From: Bacteroidales bacterium
Lineage (GTDB): Bacteria; Bacteroidota; Bacteroidia; Bacteroidales; UBA7960
DNA: 37,836 nt
Reading direction: 5' to 3'
Assembly (NCBI GenBank): GCA_007125585.1
Contig: SLCY01000050.1
Span: 1 to 37,836 of the forward strand
The notes under the pieces were generated by a model. The model saw nothing but the letters and a program-made list of their open reading frames with translations. It was not told the DNA's origin and searched no databases. Shown here in pieces: positions 26,611 to 35,739 of the stretch. Every line of letters starts with the position of its first letter. Within the stretch, counting starts at the first letter, position 1. The translations under genes and the position numbers were made by a program.

Positions 26611-26660
26611 AGTGCTTGCAGGAGACAACACTGACCCTGCAAGCACTCGGTTCTTTATTT
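26611..26660 (+). terminator. Intrinsic terminator closing the second SusCD block
   Basis: A perfect 12-bp stem AGTGCTTGCAGG (26611-26622) / CCTGCAAGCACT (26636-26647) with a 13-nt loop is followed by CGGTTCTTTATTTT. It starts 7 bp after the SusD stop and lies between convergent genes, so the hairpin may also serve the GH2 gene from the other strand. Confidence 0.85.
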
Positions 26661-26712
26661 TAACTGGCAAAGGAGATATGGTCAACCAGCACTTTGGTAT
26701 TTTTCCGGCTCT

Positions 26713-29127
26713 CTATTCTGTAACGATATTCACAACAGCTTCTTCAAGCCAGGGGGATGTAAAACTTACCGTAGCATTACCCGGCTCACCCGTGGCCTCC
26801 ACATAGGCAGCCATTCTGCCATGATGGACCCTTAACCTGTTGTTTGTGTAATCGCCCATGTCGCGTGGGTTGCTTGCCTCCAGGCCAAGCAGCTTCACCG
26901 GGCCGGCCGTTGTGCAGGTAATCTCATTGTCGGCAAAAAAAACAGGGTTACCGTCCTGGTCAACAATTTGTATCTCAATCTGTGACACCCCTCTGTTTGA
27001 TGAAATATTCTGTTCATAAACTGTTGCAGTGATGGCATGTGGACGTTTGCTCGTTGCAATGCTGTATCGCGCCGCTTCTTGTCCGTCGTTATAACCCTTG
27101 ACTTCGAGTTTGCCTGAACGGTATGGGATGTCCCAATAAATGACCCCTATGTCATCATCATCTTTTTTTCGCTCTCCTATCTTTTCTCCATTGAGTAAGA
27201 GTTGTGCCTCTTCGCAATTGGTATAACTCACCACCCTGATCATATCCCCTTCTGCATAATTCCAGACCGGGTTGGCATTGATGCCCGGTCTTCTTTCGTT
27301 TGGCCTGGTGGGATAGGTGCCGATATATATCATGGGGACATCTGACCATATGCTTTGTCTGAAATACCCTCTTGGTTTAACAAAACCGGCAAGGTCAATC
27401 AGTCCGGTGGTAAACCCACGGGAAGGCCACCGGTGCGATTCTCCCAGGTAGTCGATGCCCGTCCATAGGAACTGGCCAAAAATATAATCATTGTCACGAA
27501 CCGCTTTCCATGCGTCCATGTCGTGCCGGTTTTCGCTGCCATACAATACCCTGTCAGGATAGGTTGCATGGTCCCGGGCATATCTTCGCTCGGTGTAATT
27601 GTATCCCACCACGTCCAGTGCATCGGGATAGGTGGTTTCGTTCGACATCACCGGCCCTGCCAGGCCTGCTGTTACCGGCCTGGAAGGGTCAAGCTCCCTG
27701 ACGATATCTGCCAGCCGGTGAGCAATGGCGCCCAGGCGTTCTGCATTGGGCTGATCGGGTTGATAACCCCAGGTATGTTGCTGGTCTATCCCTTCCTCAT
27801 CGAGCGCGGGGTGGGAGTAAGGATCGTTGGGATAATCCACTTCGTTACCAATGCTCCACATGAACACAGAGGGGTGGTTTCTGTCGCGCAGGATCATGTC
27901 GCGCAGATCCTGCTCCCCCCATTCCTCAAAAAATTCAGAATGGCCTTGGAAACCGGGCGTGCCAACATTCCACCCCTCCAGCCATTTCTTCTTTGGAAAC
28001 TCCCATTCATCAAAAGCTTCGTTGATAACCAAAATCCCCAACTCATCGCACAATTCATACAAATCAGGTGCCTGGGGATTATGGCTTGTCCTGATGGCGT
28101 TGGTGCCCAACTCCTTCAGGATATGTAACCTCCTTTCCCAGACCTCGCGGGGAACAGCAGCCCCAAGGCTTCCTGCGTCATGATGCAGGCAAACACCTTT
28201 TACCTTCATATTCTTCCCGTTAAAGTAAAAACCGGTATCTGGGTTGAAATCAATGGTCCGGATACCCATACGGGTCTGCGTATGATCGATCATTTCATCC
28301 ATGTGGTAAAGGCGTGTATGAAGATGATACAGATAGGGGTTGTCCAAAGACCAAAAAACCGGACTTTCCAAAACCATCGTTTGTGCGAGCTCTCCCGTCT
28401 GGCCAGCAGGGACGTCTATCTGTCCCGATGATCCTGCAAGTACCCTGTCACGGCTGTCATGTATCTCCTGTACAACTGTAATGGCAGCAGGTTCGATGGT
28501 GTTATTGATAACGGCAGTCTGCACCGCCACACTTGCTTCCCGTTCTGTTACAAAGGGCGTGGTGTAGTAAACACCCCATTGGTCAATATGAATGGGGTTT
28601 GCATATACCAGGTAAACATTGCGGTAAATACCCGATCCGGTGTACCATCGCGAGTCTGCATACTGGCTGTGGTCTACGCGCACAGAAATGATGTTCTCTT
28701 CACCATGACGAATATACGGCGTCAACTCATACATCGTCGATATATAACCGTTTGGCCGCATGCCAAGGGAATGGCCGTTGATAAACACCTCCCCGTCGCG
28801 GTATATCCCCTCAAAATAGATGTATACTTGCTTGTTTTCCTTTTCCGCCGGGACCTTCAGGCTTTTTCTGTACCACGCAATGCCGCCTGGAAGATATCCG
28901 GTGCAACTCGCAAGGTCAGGACTGTATGGCCCTTCCACGCTCCAGTCGTGCGGCAGATGCAACCGTCGCCATTCAGAATCATCATAATCCGGATTGGATG
29001 CGGCGGGATGGTCTCCCTTGTGAAAAGACCAGTCGTCATTGATCAGATGGGCGTCGCCAAAGGATACCTGGCCCGCGACGATGCTGACCGACAAGAAAAA
29101 GAACAGAAGGGTGGCTGATGTTTTCAT
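26713..29127 (-). CDS. GH2 family beta-galactosidase-like glycoside hydrolase
   Basis: An 804-residue GH2 enzyme with a type I signal peptide (cleavage near VAGQV, residue 20). In order: the N-terminal jelly-roll (about 25-180, with LPHDWSVEGPY and GGIAWYRKSL); an Ig-like domain (about 185-290); the TIM barrel (about 295-600), with RTSHNP, acid/base E429 in SIGNEVDY and nucleophile E532 in YGSENRHD; a DUF4982-like domain (about 620-680); and a C-terminal Ig-like domain with ITCTTAGPVKLLGLE. All catalytic signatures are present. GH2 proteins with this tail are commonly beta-galactosidases, but beta-glucuronidase or other activities are possible. No T9SS domain, so probably periplasmic. It is transcribed towards the SusCD block and away from the CotH gene. 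Confidence 0.92.
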   Translation of the reverse strand: MKTSATLLFFFLSVSIVAGQVSFGDAHLINDDWSFHKGDHPAASNPDYDDSEWRRLHLPHDWSVEGPYSPDLASCTGYLPGGIAWYRKSLKVPAEKENKQVYIYFEGIYRDGEVFINGHSLGMRPNGYISTMYELTPYIRHGEENIISVRVDHSQYADSRWYTGSGIYRNVYLVYANPIHIDQWGVYYTTPFVTEREASVAVQTAVINNTIEPAAITVVQEIHDSRDRVLAGSSGQIDVPAGQTGELAQTMVLESPVFWSLDNPYLYHLHTRLYHMDEMIDHTQTRMGIRTIDFNPDTGFYFNGKNMKVKGVCLHHDAGSLGAAVPREVWERRLHILKELGTNAIRTSHNPQAPDLYELCDELGILVINEAFDEWEFPKKKWLEGWNVGTPGFQGHSEFFEEWGEQDLRDMILRDRNHPSVFMWSIGNEVDYPNDPYSHPALDEEGIDQQHTWGYQPDQPNAERLGAIAHRLADIVRELDPSRPVTAGLAGPVMSNETTYPDALDVVGYNYTERRYARDHATYPDRVLYGSENRHDMDAWKAVRDNDYIFGQFLWTGIDYLGESHRWPSRGFTTGLIDLAGFVKPRGYFRQSIWSDVPMIYIGTYPTRPNERRPGINANPVWNYAEGDMIRVVSYTNCEEAQLLLNGEKIGERKKDDDDIGVIYWDIPYRSGKLEVKGYNDGQEAARYSIATSKRPHAITATVYEQNISSNRGVSQIEIQIVDQDGNPVFFADNEITCTTAGPVKLLGLEASNPRDMGDYTNNRLRVHHGRMAAYVEATGEPGNATVSFTSPWLEEAVVNIVTE

Positions 29128-29380
29128 AATTTGTTTTTTTACCGTTTGTTGATCCTGCCAAACAGGTTCGAATGCTTCTCATTGTTTGTGCGGGACATGA
29201 AAAGATTAATTTGTGTAAAATTAAGCGCTCCAATTGATACAATGTGCAATATATCTGTCAAAATATGGTAAATATGGTGCTGGTGCATTTAAATGAGACA
29301 CAGCTGACGGGCTGGTCCTGGCATATTTTTTTTCAGATGCCAACGTTGCGCCCCGCAGAAAAACCTCTCCGGATTTTAAT

Positions 29381-29388
29381 TATCTTTG
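29381..29388 (+). promoter_or_regulatory. -7 promoter box of the CotH-like gene
   Basis: TATCTTTG fits the Bacteroidota TAnnTTTG consensus exactly and is followed by G/A-rich sequence. A matching -33 TTTG at the usual spacing is not clear. Transcription from here would give a leader of about 125 nt before the ATG at 29520. Confidence 0.45.
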
Positions 29389-29405
29389 TAAGGCAGAAAC
29401 ATTTT

Positions 29406-29439
29406 CTTTCCGCACACGGTACCGGAAAGCTTTCTTTTT
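29406..29439 (+). terminator. Terminator-like hairpin in the CotH leader (possible attenuator)
   Basis: CTTTCCG (29406-29412) pairs with CGGAAAG (29423-29429), and CTTTCTTTTT follows at once. The shape is that of a weak intrinsic terminator, but it sits downstream of the -7 box and upstream of the gene, so it could attenuate the transcript or protect its 5' end. Confidence 0.4.
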
Positions 29440-29519
29440 ACTGTGAACCGTTCTGAATCCCTTCTCACCGGACAGTGGAAGGCGTTCATGGTGATTTGTT
29501 AATCAGATATTAAACACTT

Positions 29520-32500
29520 ATGGTTGTAAAGAGAAAACATAAGTCATTTTGCTGCTTCTTTTTTTCCCTATTGCTGCTCTCTACTGCTGGTTTTTCCCAG
29601 CAGGTTGCCATCAATGAGATCATGTCGTCCAATGCGGAAACCATTTCAGACATATATGGCGATTATGAAGATTGGATTGAGCTTTATAATTATGGGAATG
29701 TCCCTGTTGACCTTAAGGGCTATGGGCTTTCTGATGATTATGATAACCCTTTCCGGTGGGTTTTTCCATCGGTGGTGATAGCACCGGGCGAATATCTCCT
29801 GGTGTGGGCGTCGGGCAAGGGAGTCATGGCTGACGACGGATGGGTCAACGGTGTGATGCGGGAAGTGTATACAGGGATCCCCGGCCACAACATAAGCCAT
29901 CTTGTCAACCATCCCGACTATCCCGGTAATCCCTCAAAAAGACATCTCGTGACCAGCGGTTTTGATGCACCGGTAAATGTGGATGATCATTACGGGCAGC
30001 GCATGCATGCCTACCTGGAGGCTCCCGAAACAGGGGCCTATGTTTTCTGGATAGCCAGCGACGATAACGGCCTCCTGTACCTGAGCACGGACGATGATCC
30101 TGCAAACATTTCAGCCATAGCCAGTGTCCCGGGATGGACCCATCACATGGAATGGGACAAATACCCTGAGCAACAGTCCGATCCGGTCTGGCTTGAACAA
30201 GGCAACCGCTATTACATCAAAGCACTTATGAAGGAGCATGAAGGGGGCGACAACCTCAGCGTGCGGTGGCAACTCCCGTCCGGTAACATCCAGGAACCCA
30301 TACCCAATGACCGTTTGTTCTGGGATGAGCCGGAGCTGCATACCAACTTCAGCATTGCCAGTGATGGCGAAGAAGTGTTATTAAGCCGTCCCGATGGCAG
30401 CCTGGTAGACGTGCATCCGCCCACCTTTATTCCCACCGACATTTCCTATGGCAGGCAACCCGATGGTACGGGCGACTGGTATTTTTTCATGGAGCCAACC
30501 CCTGGTAAAAGCAATGAATCAGAAACATTTTCAGGGGTTTTGACCCCCCCCTTTTTTTCATCCCCCGGGGGGGTCTACCGGGAGGCCTTTGGCCTTTCGA
30601 TCCATCACCGGGAAGAAGACGTTGCATTAGTTTATACACTCGACGGGTCAGAACCCTCAGACACTAACCTGGATGGAAGCACATACCATTATAAGAAGCA
30701 TTACCGTAAATACCAGGCACAACAAGATGGCGGACTGGAAGAGCGCGAATATATAAGCCAGGTTTATTCGGGGACAATACCTGTTGAAGACAAAACCGGT
30801 CGGGAAGAAACCCAGACAGTGGTCAACACGGTGTGGGAACAACATCCCGTTTCCCCCTATGAAGATCCGCTGACGGGAACAGTGGTCAGGGCAAGGGCTT
30901 ATAAAGACGGTTATATACCAAGTGAAGTGGTTTCCAGCACATATATCATCCGCCACGACCCCTATCCTTTGCCAGTGGTATCACTGGCGTTACCTGAAAA
31001 ATCGGTTTTTTGCTATTATGAGGGGATCTATGTCCCGGGTTTACGCTTTGATGAGTGGCGATCGGCAAACTGGCATGCATATGTGAGTGGCGGTTCCCCG
31101 GCCAATTTCCATAACAGGGGCATAGACTGGGAAAGGGAAACCAGCTTTGAGTTTTTTGATGCCTCCGGGGTAAATGCCCTTAACCACAGGGCCGGAGTAA
31201 GAATTCACGGGGGATATAGCCGTAGCTTTCCGCAAAAATCGTTGAGATTATATGCCCGGGGCAGGTACGGGACCACCGAATTTATGCACCAGCTGTTTCC
31301 TTCCAAAGACACGGAAAGATTCAAAAGGTTTATCATGAGGGCTTCGGGTAACGACCATAATCTAACCTTTTTTCGTGATGCACTGATACAGCAGATGGTC
31401 CTTGACAGGCCGGTTGATGTGCAACACTGGCAACCAGTAATGACCTTTATCAACGGTGAATTCTGGGGAATCCTGAATGTGCGGGACAGGTACGACAAAT
31501 ATTATTTGTACTATAAGTATGGCATTGACCCTGACAATGTGGACATCCTTGAAGGAGATGCCAGGGTGAAAGAGGGAAGCAGCCAACATTACAACAATAT
31601 GATGGATTATGTTGTGGGGAACGACATGGGCGATCCTTACCATTATGATCATGTGAACACCATGATGGATATTGACAATTTTGCAGAGTATTATGCCATC
31701 CAGATTTATGTAAACAACAAGGACTGGCCCGGGAACAACATTGATTTCTGGCGGCTTAGAACAGATGCCTATGAACCTGATGCACCCAATGGCCATGATG
31801 GCAGATGGCGGTGGATGCTGTATGATACAGATTTTGGATTTGGCATTTGGGGGTCCGGTCCGTGGGAAAACATGCTCGAGTTTGCAGCCGAAGAACATGG
31901 GCCCGGCTGGCCCAATCCTCCCTGGTCGACCCGGCTTTACAGGAACTTGCTTGACAACCAGGGCTTCAGGGATAAAATGGTCAACCGCCTGGCAGACCTC
32001 ATGAACTGCTCTTTTCATCCGGATTCAGTATTGATGAAAATAGACGAAATGAAGGAAAAGTATGAACCCGTGATGGCCGGGCATATTGACAGGTGGACAG
32101 TGATCGGTTCGATGAATAACTGGAATAACCAGATCAATGTGATGCGGAGTTTTGCCGAACAAAGGCCGGGGTATATGAAACAACATATAGAGGATTTTTT
32201 TGATCTGAGCGGTCATTATGATTTAACCGTCCATGTGGGGTCAGGAAGGGGAAGCATCAGGATCAACACGGTCGAAATCAAAGATCCCGACAACTGGAAG
32301 GGGACCTATTTTAACGGTGTCCCCATTGAGGTTGAAGCCATCCCCGAAGCCGGTTATAGCTTCAGCCACTGGGAAGGTGCATCAGACGCCGGGTGCAGCA
32401 GCATTGGCCTGACGGGCCATGAAGACATGTTCCTGGAAGCGCATTTTGAACCCTCGGGAGACCCCCGCCTGATCACTTTTTGGGTCTTTGATGGATCAAT

Positions 32501-34259
32501 GCCCAATGATACACCCCTTGAAACCATTGAAGACTCTTTCCATGCCATTCGTCCGGCAAAAATTTCTTTTCATTCCGCTTTGGACGGTTACCCATTCTAT
32601 CCCGGGCACGCAAACTGGAGAAAGGCCTCCATGGAAAGACGCAACCGGCCTACAGACATCAATTACCGCCCGGAGGGAAACAATGGGGTTGAGTACGGGG
32701 CTTCCGATATGCGGGGATTGCAGGTGAGGCAGCCTTTCACAGGCAACAATGGCGAAAACACGCTGGTCTTCCATCTGCCTACCTGTGGTTTTAAGGATAT
32801 TGTTTTCCGTTTTGCAGCCAAAGATGAAGGTGCTGCTGACTTCCTGCTTGTTGACTACTCTCTGGAAAACAATGACGCCCAATGGCTTACAGCGGGACTG
32901 GAGACCGACACCCTGGAACTTTCGACAAACTATAAGCTCTTCGAGATCGATTTTTCAGAAATAGATGGGGTTGAAAACAATCCTGATTTTAAAATACGTA
33001 TTAGATTTGGCGGGGATGATATGGCGGCAGACGATGGCGACAGGTCCACCTTCAACAATATCAGCCTTGACGGGGTGTCGCTTGATGAGATAGGCCAGCC
33101 CCCGGAGATTGCATCCCCACTGTCATTGAAAAAGGGCATCGAGGAAGGGGAGGTCATAACCATTGATCTGAACAAAGTTTTCAAAGCCCCTGGGGAGGGT
33201 TCACTTGATTTTTCTGTAAGCAGCTCGCAGCCGGAACTTGTCAGTGCACAGGTTTACGGAGATATGCTTGAGCTGACCCCCCTAAAAAGGGGAGGCGCCC
33301 ATATTGCCATCTCAGCGGGTTATAACGACAATCCGGCTGCAGAGCACAGCTTCCGGGTCCTGGTCTATCCCAAGGCCCACCCGATGACCCAAGGCGAGTT
33401 TGGATTCTCCGAGTGGTACGCAAACCACCCGGAATTCACCTATCCTGAAAACATGTTGTTCCTTCAGTCCGATATTGATGATCCGGGACTGGCATATCCG
33501 TTATTAGCCCCTTACCACATTGAACACGACGATTACCATCAGAATGATCAGGGAAGCATCGGTTTTCCATACAACAACACGGGTCGTTCACGTATCAACG
33601 GACTGGGGGGCGATGGGATCTCTTTTATCAATACCGGCAGGCGGAGGGATCTGGGTGGCGCATTGGTTACGATCAATACAACAGGTGTGGAAAATGTCGG
33701 GATTCAATGGACCGGGGGCACACTCATCCAAAACGACAGGATTTATGCCATCCGTTTACAATACAGGGTCGGTACAGAAGGAAGGTTTCATGATGTTGTG
33801 CATAATGGGCGGATATCGCAGTACATAGTGGGCAATGCGGGCCACACGGAAACATTGCCGGCGATAAAACTTCCTGAAGCGGCCATGGGTGAGGAATATG
33901 TGCAATTGCTATGGCAGTATTACCATATTGCCGGTGATAGCGGGCCCCGACCGCAGCTCCGCCTGGATGATATCGTGGTGGGCGACCTGGAATACGACGA
34001 CCTGGGGGCCGATGAGAGACAAAACCTGCAAAATACCAGGGTGTTCCCAAATCCGGCGGTCAACATTGTGAACATTGCCTCCAGCAGCCGTATAAAAAGT
34101 GTGAATGTATACAATATATCAGGTGACCTGGTTTATACACACATCCAGGAAGGATATGAGAACAGCCTCCCTGTGGGGCATTTGAACACCGGGATCTATT
34201 TCTTCCGCATCGTCACCGCCAAAGGGGTGGAGGTGCACAAAGTCATGGTACAACATTGA
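29520..34259 (+). CDS. Giant T9SS-exported CotH-kinase-like protein with lamin-tail and PA14 modules
   Basis: A 1579-residue extracellular protein. After a signal peptide (to about residue 27), a lamin-tail domain begins (29-102: INEIMSSN, DWIELYNYG, FPSVVIAPGEYLLVWASGKG). It is interrupted by a PA14-like module (about 108-262: YVFWIASDDNG, GNRYYIKALMKEHEGGDNLSV) and completed at 272-333 (HTNFSIASDGEEVLLSRPDG...PTPGKSN). Next come a chitobiase-C-like domain (about 342-478, YTLDGSEPSD) and a CotH-like kinase domain (about 484-885) with GGYSRSFPQKSLRLYAR, MRASGNDHN, FRDALIQQ, NNKDWPGNN and MLYDTDFGFG (D769/D771). An InlB-type repeat, two jelly-roll-like modules around an Ig/cadherin-like segment, and a T9SS sorting domain (from VFPNPAVN to the C-terminus) follow. 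Known CotH proteins phosphorylate protein in spore coats; a role here is not known. Confidence 0.85.
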   Translation: MVVKRKHKSFCCFFFSLLLLSTAGFSQQVAINEIMSSNAETISDIYGDYEDWIELYNYGNVPVDLKGYGLSDDYDNPFRWVFPSVVIAPGEYLLVWASGKGVMADDGWVNGVMREVYTGIPGHNISHLVNHPDYPGNPSKRHLVTSGFDAPVNVDDHYGQRMHAYLEAPETGAYVFWIASDDNGLLYLSTDDDPANISAIASVPGWTHHMEWDKYPEQQSDPVWLEQGNRYYIKALMKEHEGGDNLSVRWQLPSGNIQEPIPNDRLFWDEPELHTNFSIASDGEEVLLSRPDGSLVDVHPPTFIPTDISYGRQPDGTGDWYFFMEPTPGKSNESETFSGVLTPPFFSSPGGVYREAFGLSIHHREEDVALVYTLDGSEPSDTNLDGSTYHYKKHYRKYQAQQDGGLEEREYISQVYSGTIPVEDKTGREETQTVVNTVWEQHPVSPYEDPLTGTVVRARAYKDGYIPSEVVSSTYIIRHDPYPLPVVSLALPEKSVFCYYEGIYVPGLRFDEWRSANWHAYVSGGSPANFHNRGIDWERETSFEFFDASGVNALNHRAGVRIHGGYSRSFPQKSLRLYARGRYGTTEFMHQLFPSKDTERFKRFIMRASGNDHNLTFFRDALIQQMVLDRPVDVQHWQPVMTFINGEFWGILNVRDRYDKYYLYYKYGIDPDNVDILEGDARVKEGSSQHYNNMMDYVVGNDMGDPYHYDHVNTMMDIDNFAEYYAIQIYVNNKDWPGNNIDFWRLRTDAYEPDAPNGHDGRWRWMLYDTDFGFGIWGSGPWENMLEFAAEEHGPGWPNPPWSTRLYRNLLDNQGFRDKMVNRLADLMNCSFHPDSVLMKIDEMKEKYEPVMAGHIDRWTVIGSMNNWNNQINVMRSFAEQRPGYMKQHIEDFFDLSGHYDLTVHVGSGRGSIRINTVEIKDPDNWKGTYFNGVPIEVEAIPEAGYSFSHWEGASDAGCSSIGLTGHEDMFLEAHFEPSGDPRLITFWVFDGSMPNDTPLETIEDSFHAIRPAKISFHSALDGYPFYPGHANWRKASMERRNRPTDINYRPEGNNGVEYGASDMRGLQVRQPFTGNNGENTLVFHLPTCGFKDIVFRFAAKDEGAADFLLVDYSLENNDAQWLTAGLETDTLELSTNYKLFEIDFSEIDGVENNPDFKIRIRFGGDDMAADDGDRSTFNNISLDGVSLDEIGQPPEIASPLSLKKGIEEGEVITIDLNKVFKAPGEGSLDFSVSSSQPELVSAQVYGDMLELTPLKRGGAHIAISAGYNDNPAAEHSFRVLVYPKAHPMTQGEFGFSEWYANHPEFTYPENMLFLQSDIDDPGLAYPLLAPYHIEHDDYHQNDQGSIGFPYNNTGRSRINGLGGDGISFINTGRRRDLGGALVTINTTGVENVGIQWTGGTLIQNDRIYAIRLQYRVGTEGRFHDVVHNGRISQYIVGNAGHTETLPAIKLPEAAMGEEYVQLLWQYYHIAGDSGPRPQLRLDDIVVGDLEYDDLGADERQNLQNTRVFPNPAVNIVNIASSSRIKSVNVYNISGDLVYTHIQEGYENSLPVGHLNTGIYFFRIVTAKGVEVHKVMVQH

Positions 34260-34297
34260 CCCCGGCTTGGTGGACTTCACCTGACGGGCCATGGCTG

Positions 34298-35461
34298 TCA
34301 GTCTTGCACCGAGAAGCGGTATACAGTACTCGACTCATACTTTTCGCCCGGGCGAAGCAGGGTAGAAGGAAAAGCCGGCTGGTTGGGAGAATCCGGGAAA
34401 TGCTGTGTTTCCAGACAGAAAGAGGTACGGTGACCATATGGCTCGCCACGCTTGCCCGTATCCTCACCGGTCAAAAAGTTTCCGCCATAAAACTGCATGC
34501 CCGGCTCAGTCGTTAACACCTCCATCCTTCTTCCGGTCGCCGGATCATACACACTGGCGGCAAGCCGGGGCCCCAGAACATCAGGGACCTTGTTTAATAC
34601 AAAATTGTGGTCGTAGCCCCGGCCATAAACCAATTGCGGATGATCCAAACCCAACCTTTCCCCGATGGCTGTATACCCGGAAAAATCGAACGGCGTATCT
34701 GCCACCGGCTCAATGGCACCCGTAGGGATCAGGGTCTCATCAACAGGCGTATAATGATCGGCGAAGATCTTTAACCTATGGTCATTGATGGTGCGATTGC
34801 CCTCTCCGCCCAGATTAAAAAAGGCATGACTGGTAAGGTTGACAACGGTTTTTTTATCGGTAGTGGCCAGGTAATCAATGTGCAACTCGTTGTCGTCATT
34901 CAATGTGTATTGAACGGTGACATCCAGGTTTCCGGGATACCCCTCTTCCATGTCAGGCGACAGGTAACGCAGTTTCAACGTCTGCCCGTCAAGCTGATCA
35001 CCTTCCCAGACAACATGATGAAATCCGCCCGGACCTCCATGCAGATGATTGGGCGGATTGTTGATGGCCAACGTGTACTCCTTCCCATCAATACTGAACT
35101 TTCCGCGGGCAATGCGGTTCCCGAACCGGCCAATCAACGCACCAAAATATATTTCACCGGAGGCAAGGTATTCATCTATGGAATGGTAACCGGTGACAAT
35201 GTCATCAAACACACCCTCTTTGTCAGGGACAATAAGGGTTACGATGCGACCCCCATAGTTGGTGATGTCTACCCTGAGCCCATGCTTGTTGGTCAGGGTG
35301 TATAGCTTGACGTCTTTGCCATCAAGAATTGTTGAGAAATTTTCCGGGTCAGGGAAAACCAACCCCTCGGCAAATTGTTTGTCGGTCGGACTGCAATGTG
35401 TCATGGTTATCACGATAAAAATGAGCAATACGTTTTTGAACAGACGAGGTGTTTTTTTCAT
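34298..35461 (-). CDS. galM: Aldose 1-epimerase (galactose mutarotase-like) lipoprotein
   Basis: A 387-residue GalM-family enzyme that interconverts alpha and beta anomers of aldoses such as galactose or glucose. The family signatures are present: GRFGNRIARGKF, NHLHGG, LTSHAFFNLGG with the catalytic histidine H212, GYDHNFVL, and LETQHFPDSPN with the catalytic glutamate E351. A lipoprotein signal (hydrophobic VLLIFIVITM then THC, Cys23) sends it to the envelope, unlike the cytoplasmic enzymes of enterobacteria; such envelope versions are common in Bacteroidota PULs. It converges on the CotH-like gene with only 38 bp between stops and diverges from htpG. A glucose-6-phosphate epimerase is less likely given the motifs. 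The sugar used is inferred. Confidence 0.93.
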   Translation of the reverse strand: MKKTPRLFKNVLLIFIVITMTHCSPTDKQFAEGLVFPDPENFSTILDGKDVKLYTLTNKHGLRVDITNYGGRIVTLIVPDKEGVFDDIVTGYHSIDEYLASGEIYFGALIGRFGNRIARGKFSIDGKEYTLAINNPPNHLHGGPGGFHHVVWEGDQLDGQTLKLRYLSPDMEEGYPGNLDVTVQYTLNDDNELHIDYLATTDKKTVVNLTSHAFFNLGGEGNRTINDHRLKIFADHYTPVDETLIPTGAIEPVADTPFDFSGYTAIGERLGLDHPQLVYGRGYDHNFVLNKVPDVLGPRLAASVYDPATGRRMEVLTTEPGMQFYGGNFLTGEDTGKRGEPYGHRTSFCLETQHFPDSPNQPAFPSTLLRPGEKYESSTVYRFSVQD

Positions 35462-35529
35462 GGTGCCGGGTATTCATTTTGTTTGGACGAAGGTCGCAAT
35501 TTTTTTGTAATAATACGCATCTTTTTTCA

Positions 35530-35573
35530 GCATGGTGGCATGCAGGGCGTTTGTTGGCGCACCATGCACCCTG
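35530..35573. other. Potential H-type pseudoknot in the galM-htpG divergent spacer
   Basis: GCATGGTG (35530-35537) pairs with CACCATGC (35560-35567), and CAGGG inside that loop (35543-35547) can pair with CCCTG (35569-35573) just outside. Whether it is transcribed is unknown. The rest of this 278-bp spacer shows no supported gene and no clear -7 box on either strand. Confidence 0.3.
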
Positions 35574-35739
35574 ACAGAGAAAAACAACATGTTGTCCGGA
35601 TAGCCACACCCGCATGCTTCCTCAGAGATGGTTATAAAACAAACCCGACAATTTGGCAGAACCCCCTTCATGGCACGCGCTTTGATTTGAAGGGGACAGT
35701 AAAATAGAACAATCAATTGTCATTAAATCTCCAAATCAT

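Larger units (their letters stand above)
29128..29519. other. 392-bp divergent intergenic region
   Basis: No gene is supported here. The region must hold the promoters of the GH2 gene (-) and the CotH-like gene (+). Visible elements are a perfect palindrome CATTTAAATG (29286-29295), which could be an operator; a small inverted repeat TGGCAT/ATGCCA (29319-29324 / 29337-29342); and the -7 box and leader hairpin listed separately. No good -7 box was found on the minus strand for GH2. Confidence 0.5.

Noticed and set aside
26612-26806. 64-codon open frame on + after SusD-B2
   Set aside because: It overlaps the terminator and the 3' end of the convergent GH2 gene.
27523-28128. 201-codon open frame on + inside the GH2 gene
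   Set aside because: Antisense to the well-conserved GH2 catalytic barrel; no recognisable domain or leader. The same holds for the 219-codon frame at 28459-29118.
29244-29456. 70-codon open frame on + in the GH2/CotH divergent region
   Set aside because: It runs across the -7 box and leader hairpin and has no recognisable features.
31362-32018. 218-codon open frame on - inside the CotH-like gene
   Set aside because: Antisense to the CotH catalytic domain, which has clear motifs on the + strand.
35474-35671. 65-codon open frame on - ending 12 bp before galM
   Set aside because: Begins MKGVLPN and is cysteine-rich, but shows no domain or convincing start context; it also covers the pseudoknot. 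Left as a weak possibility.
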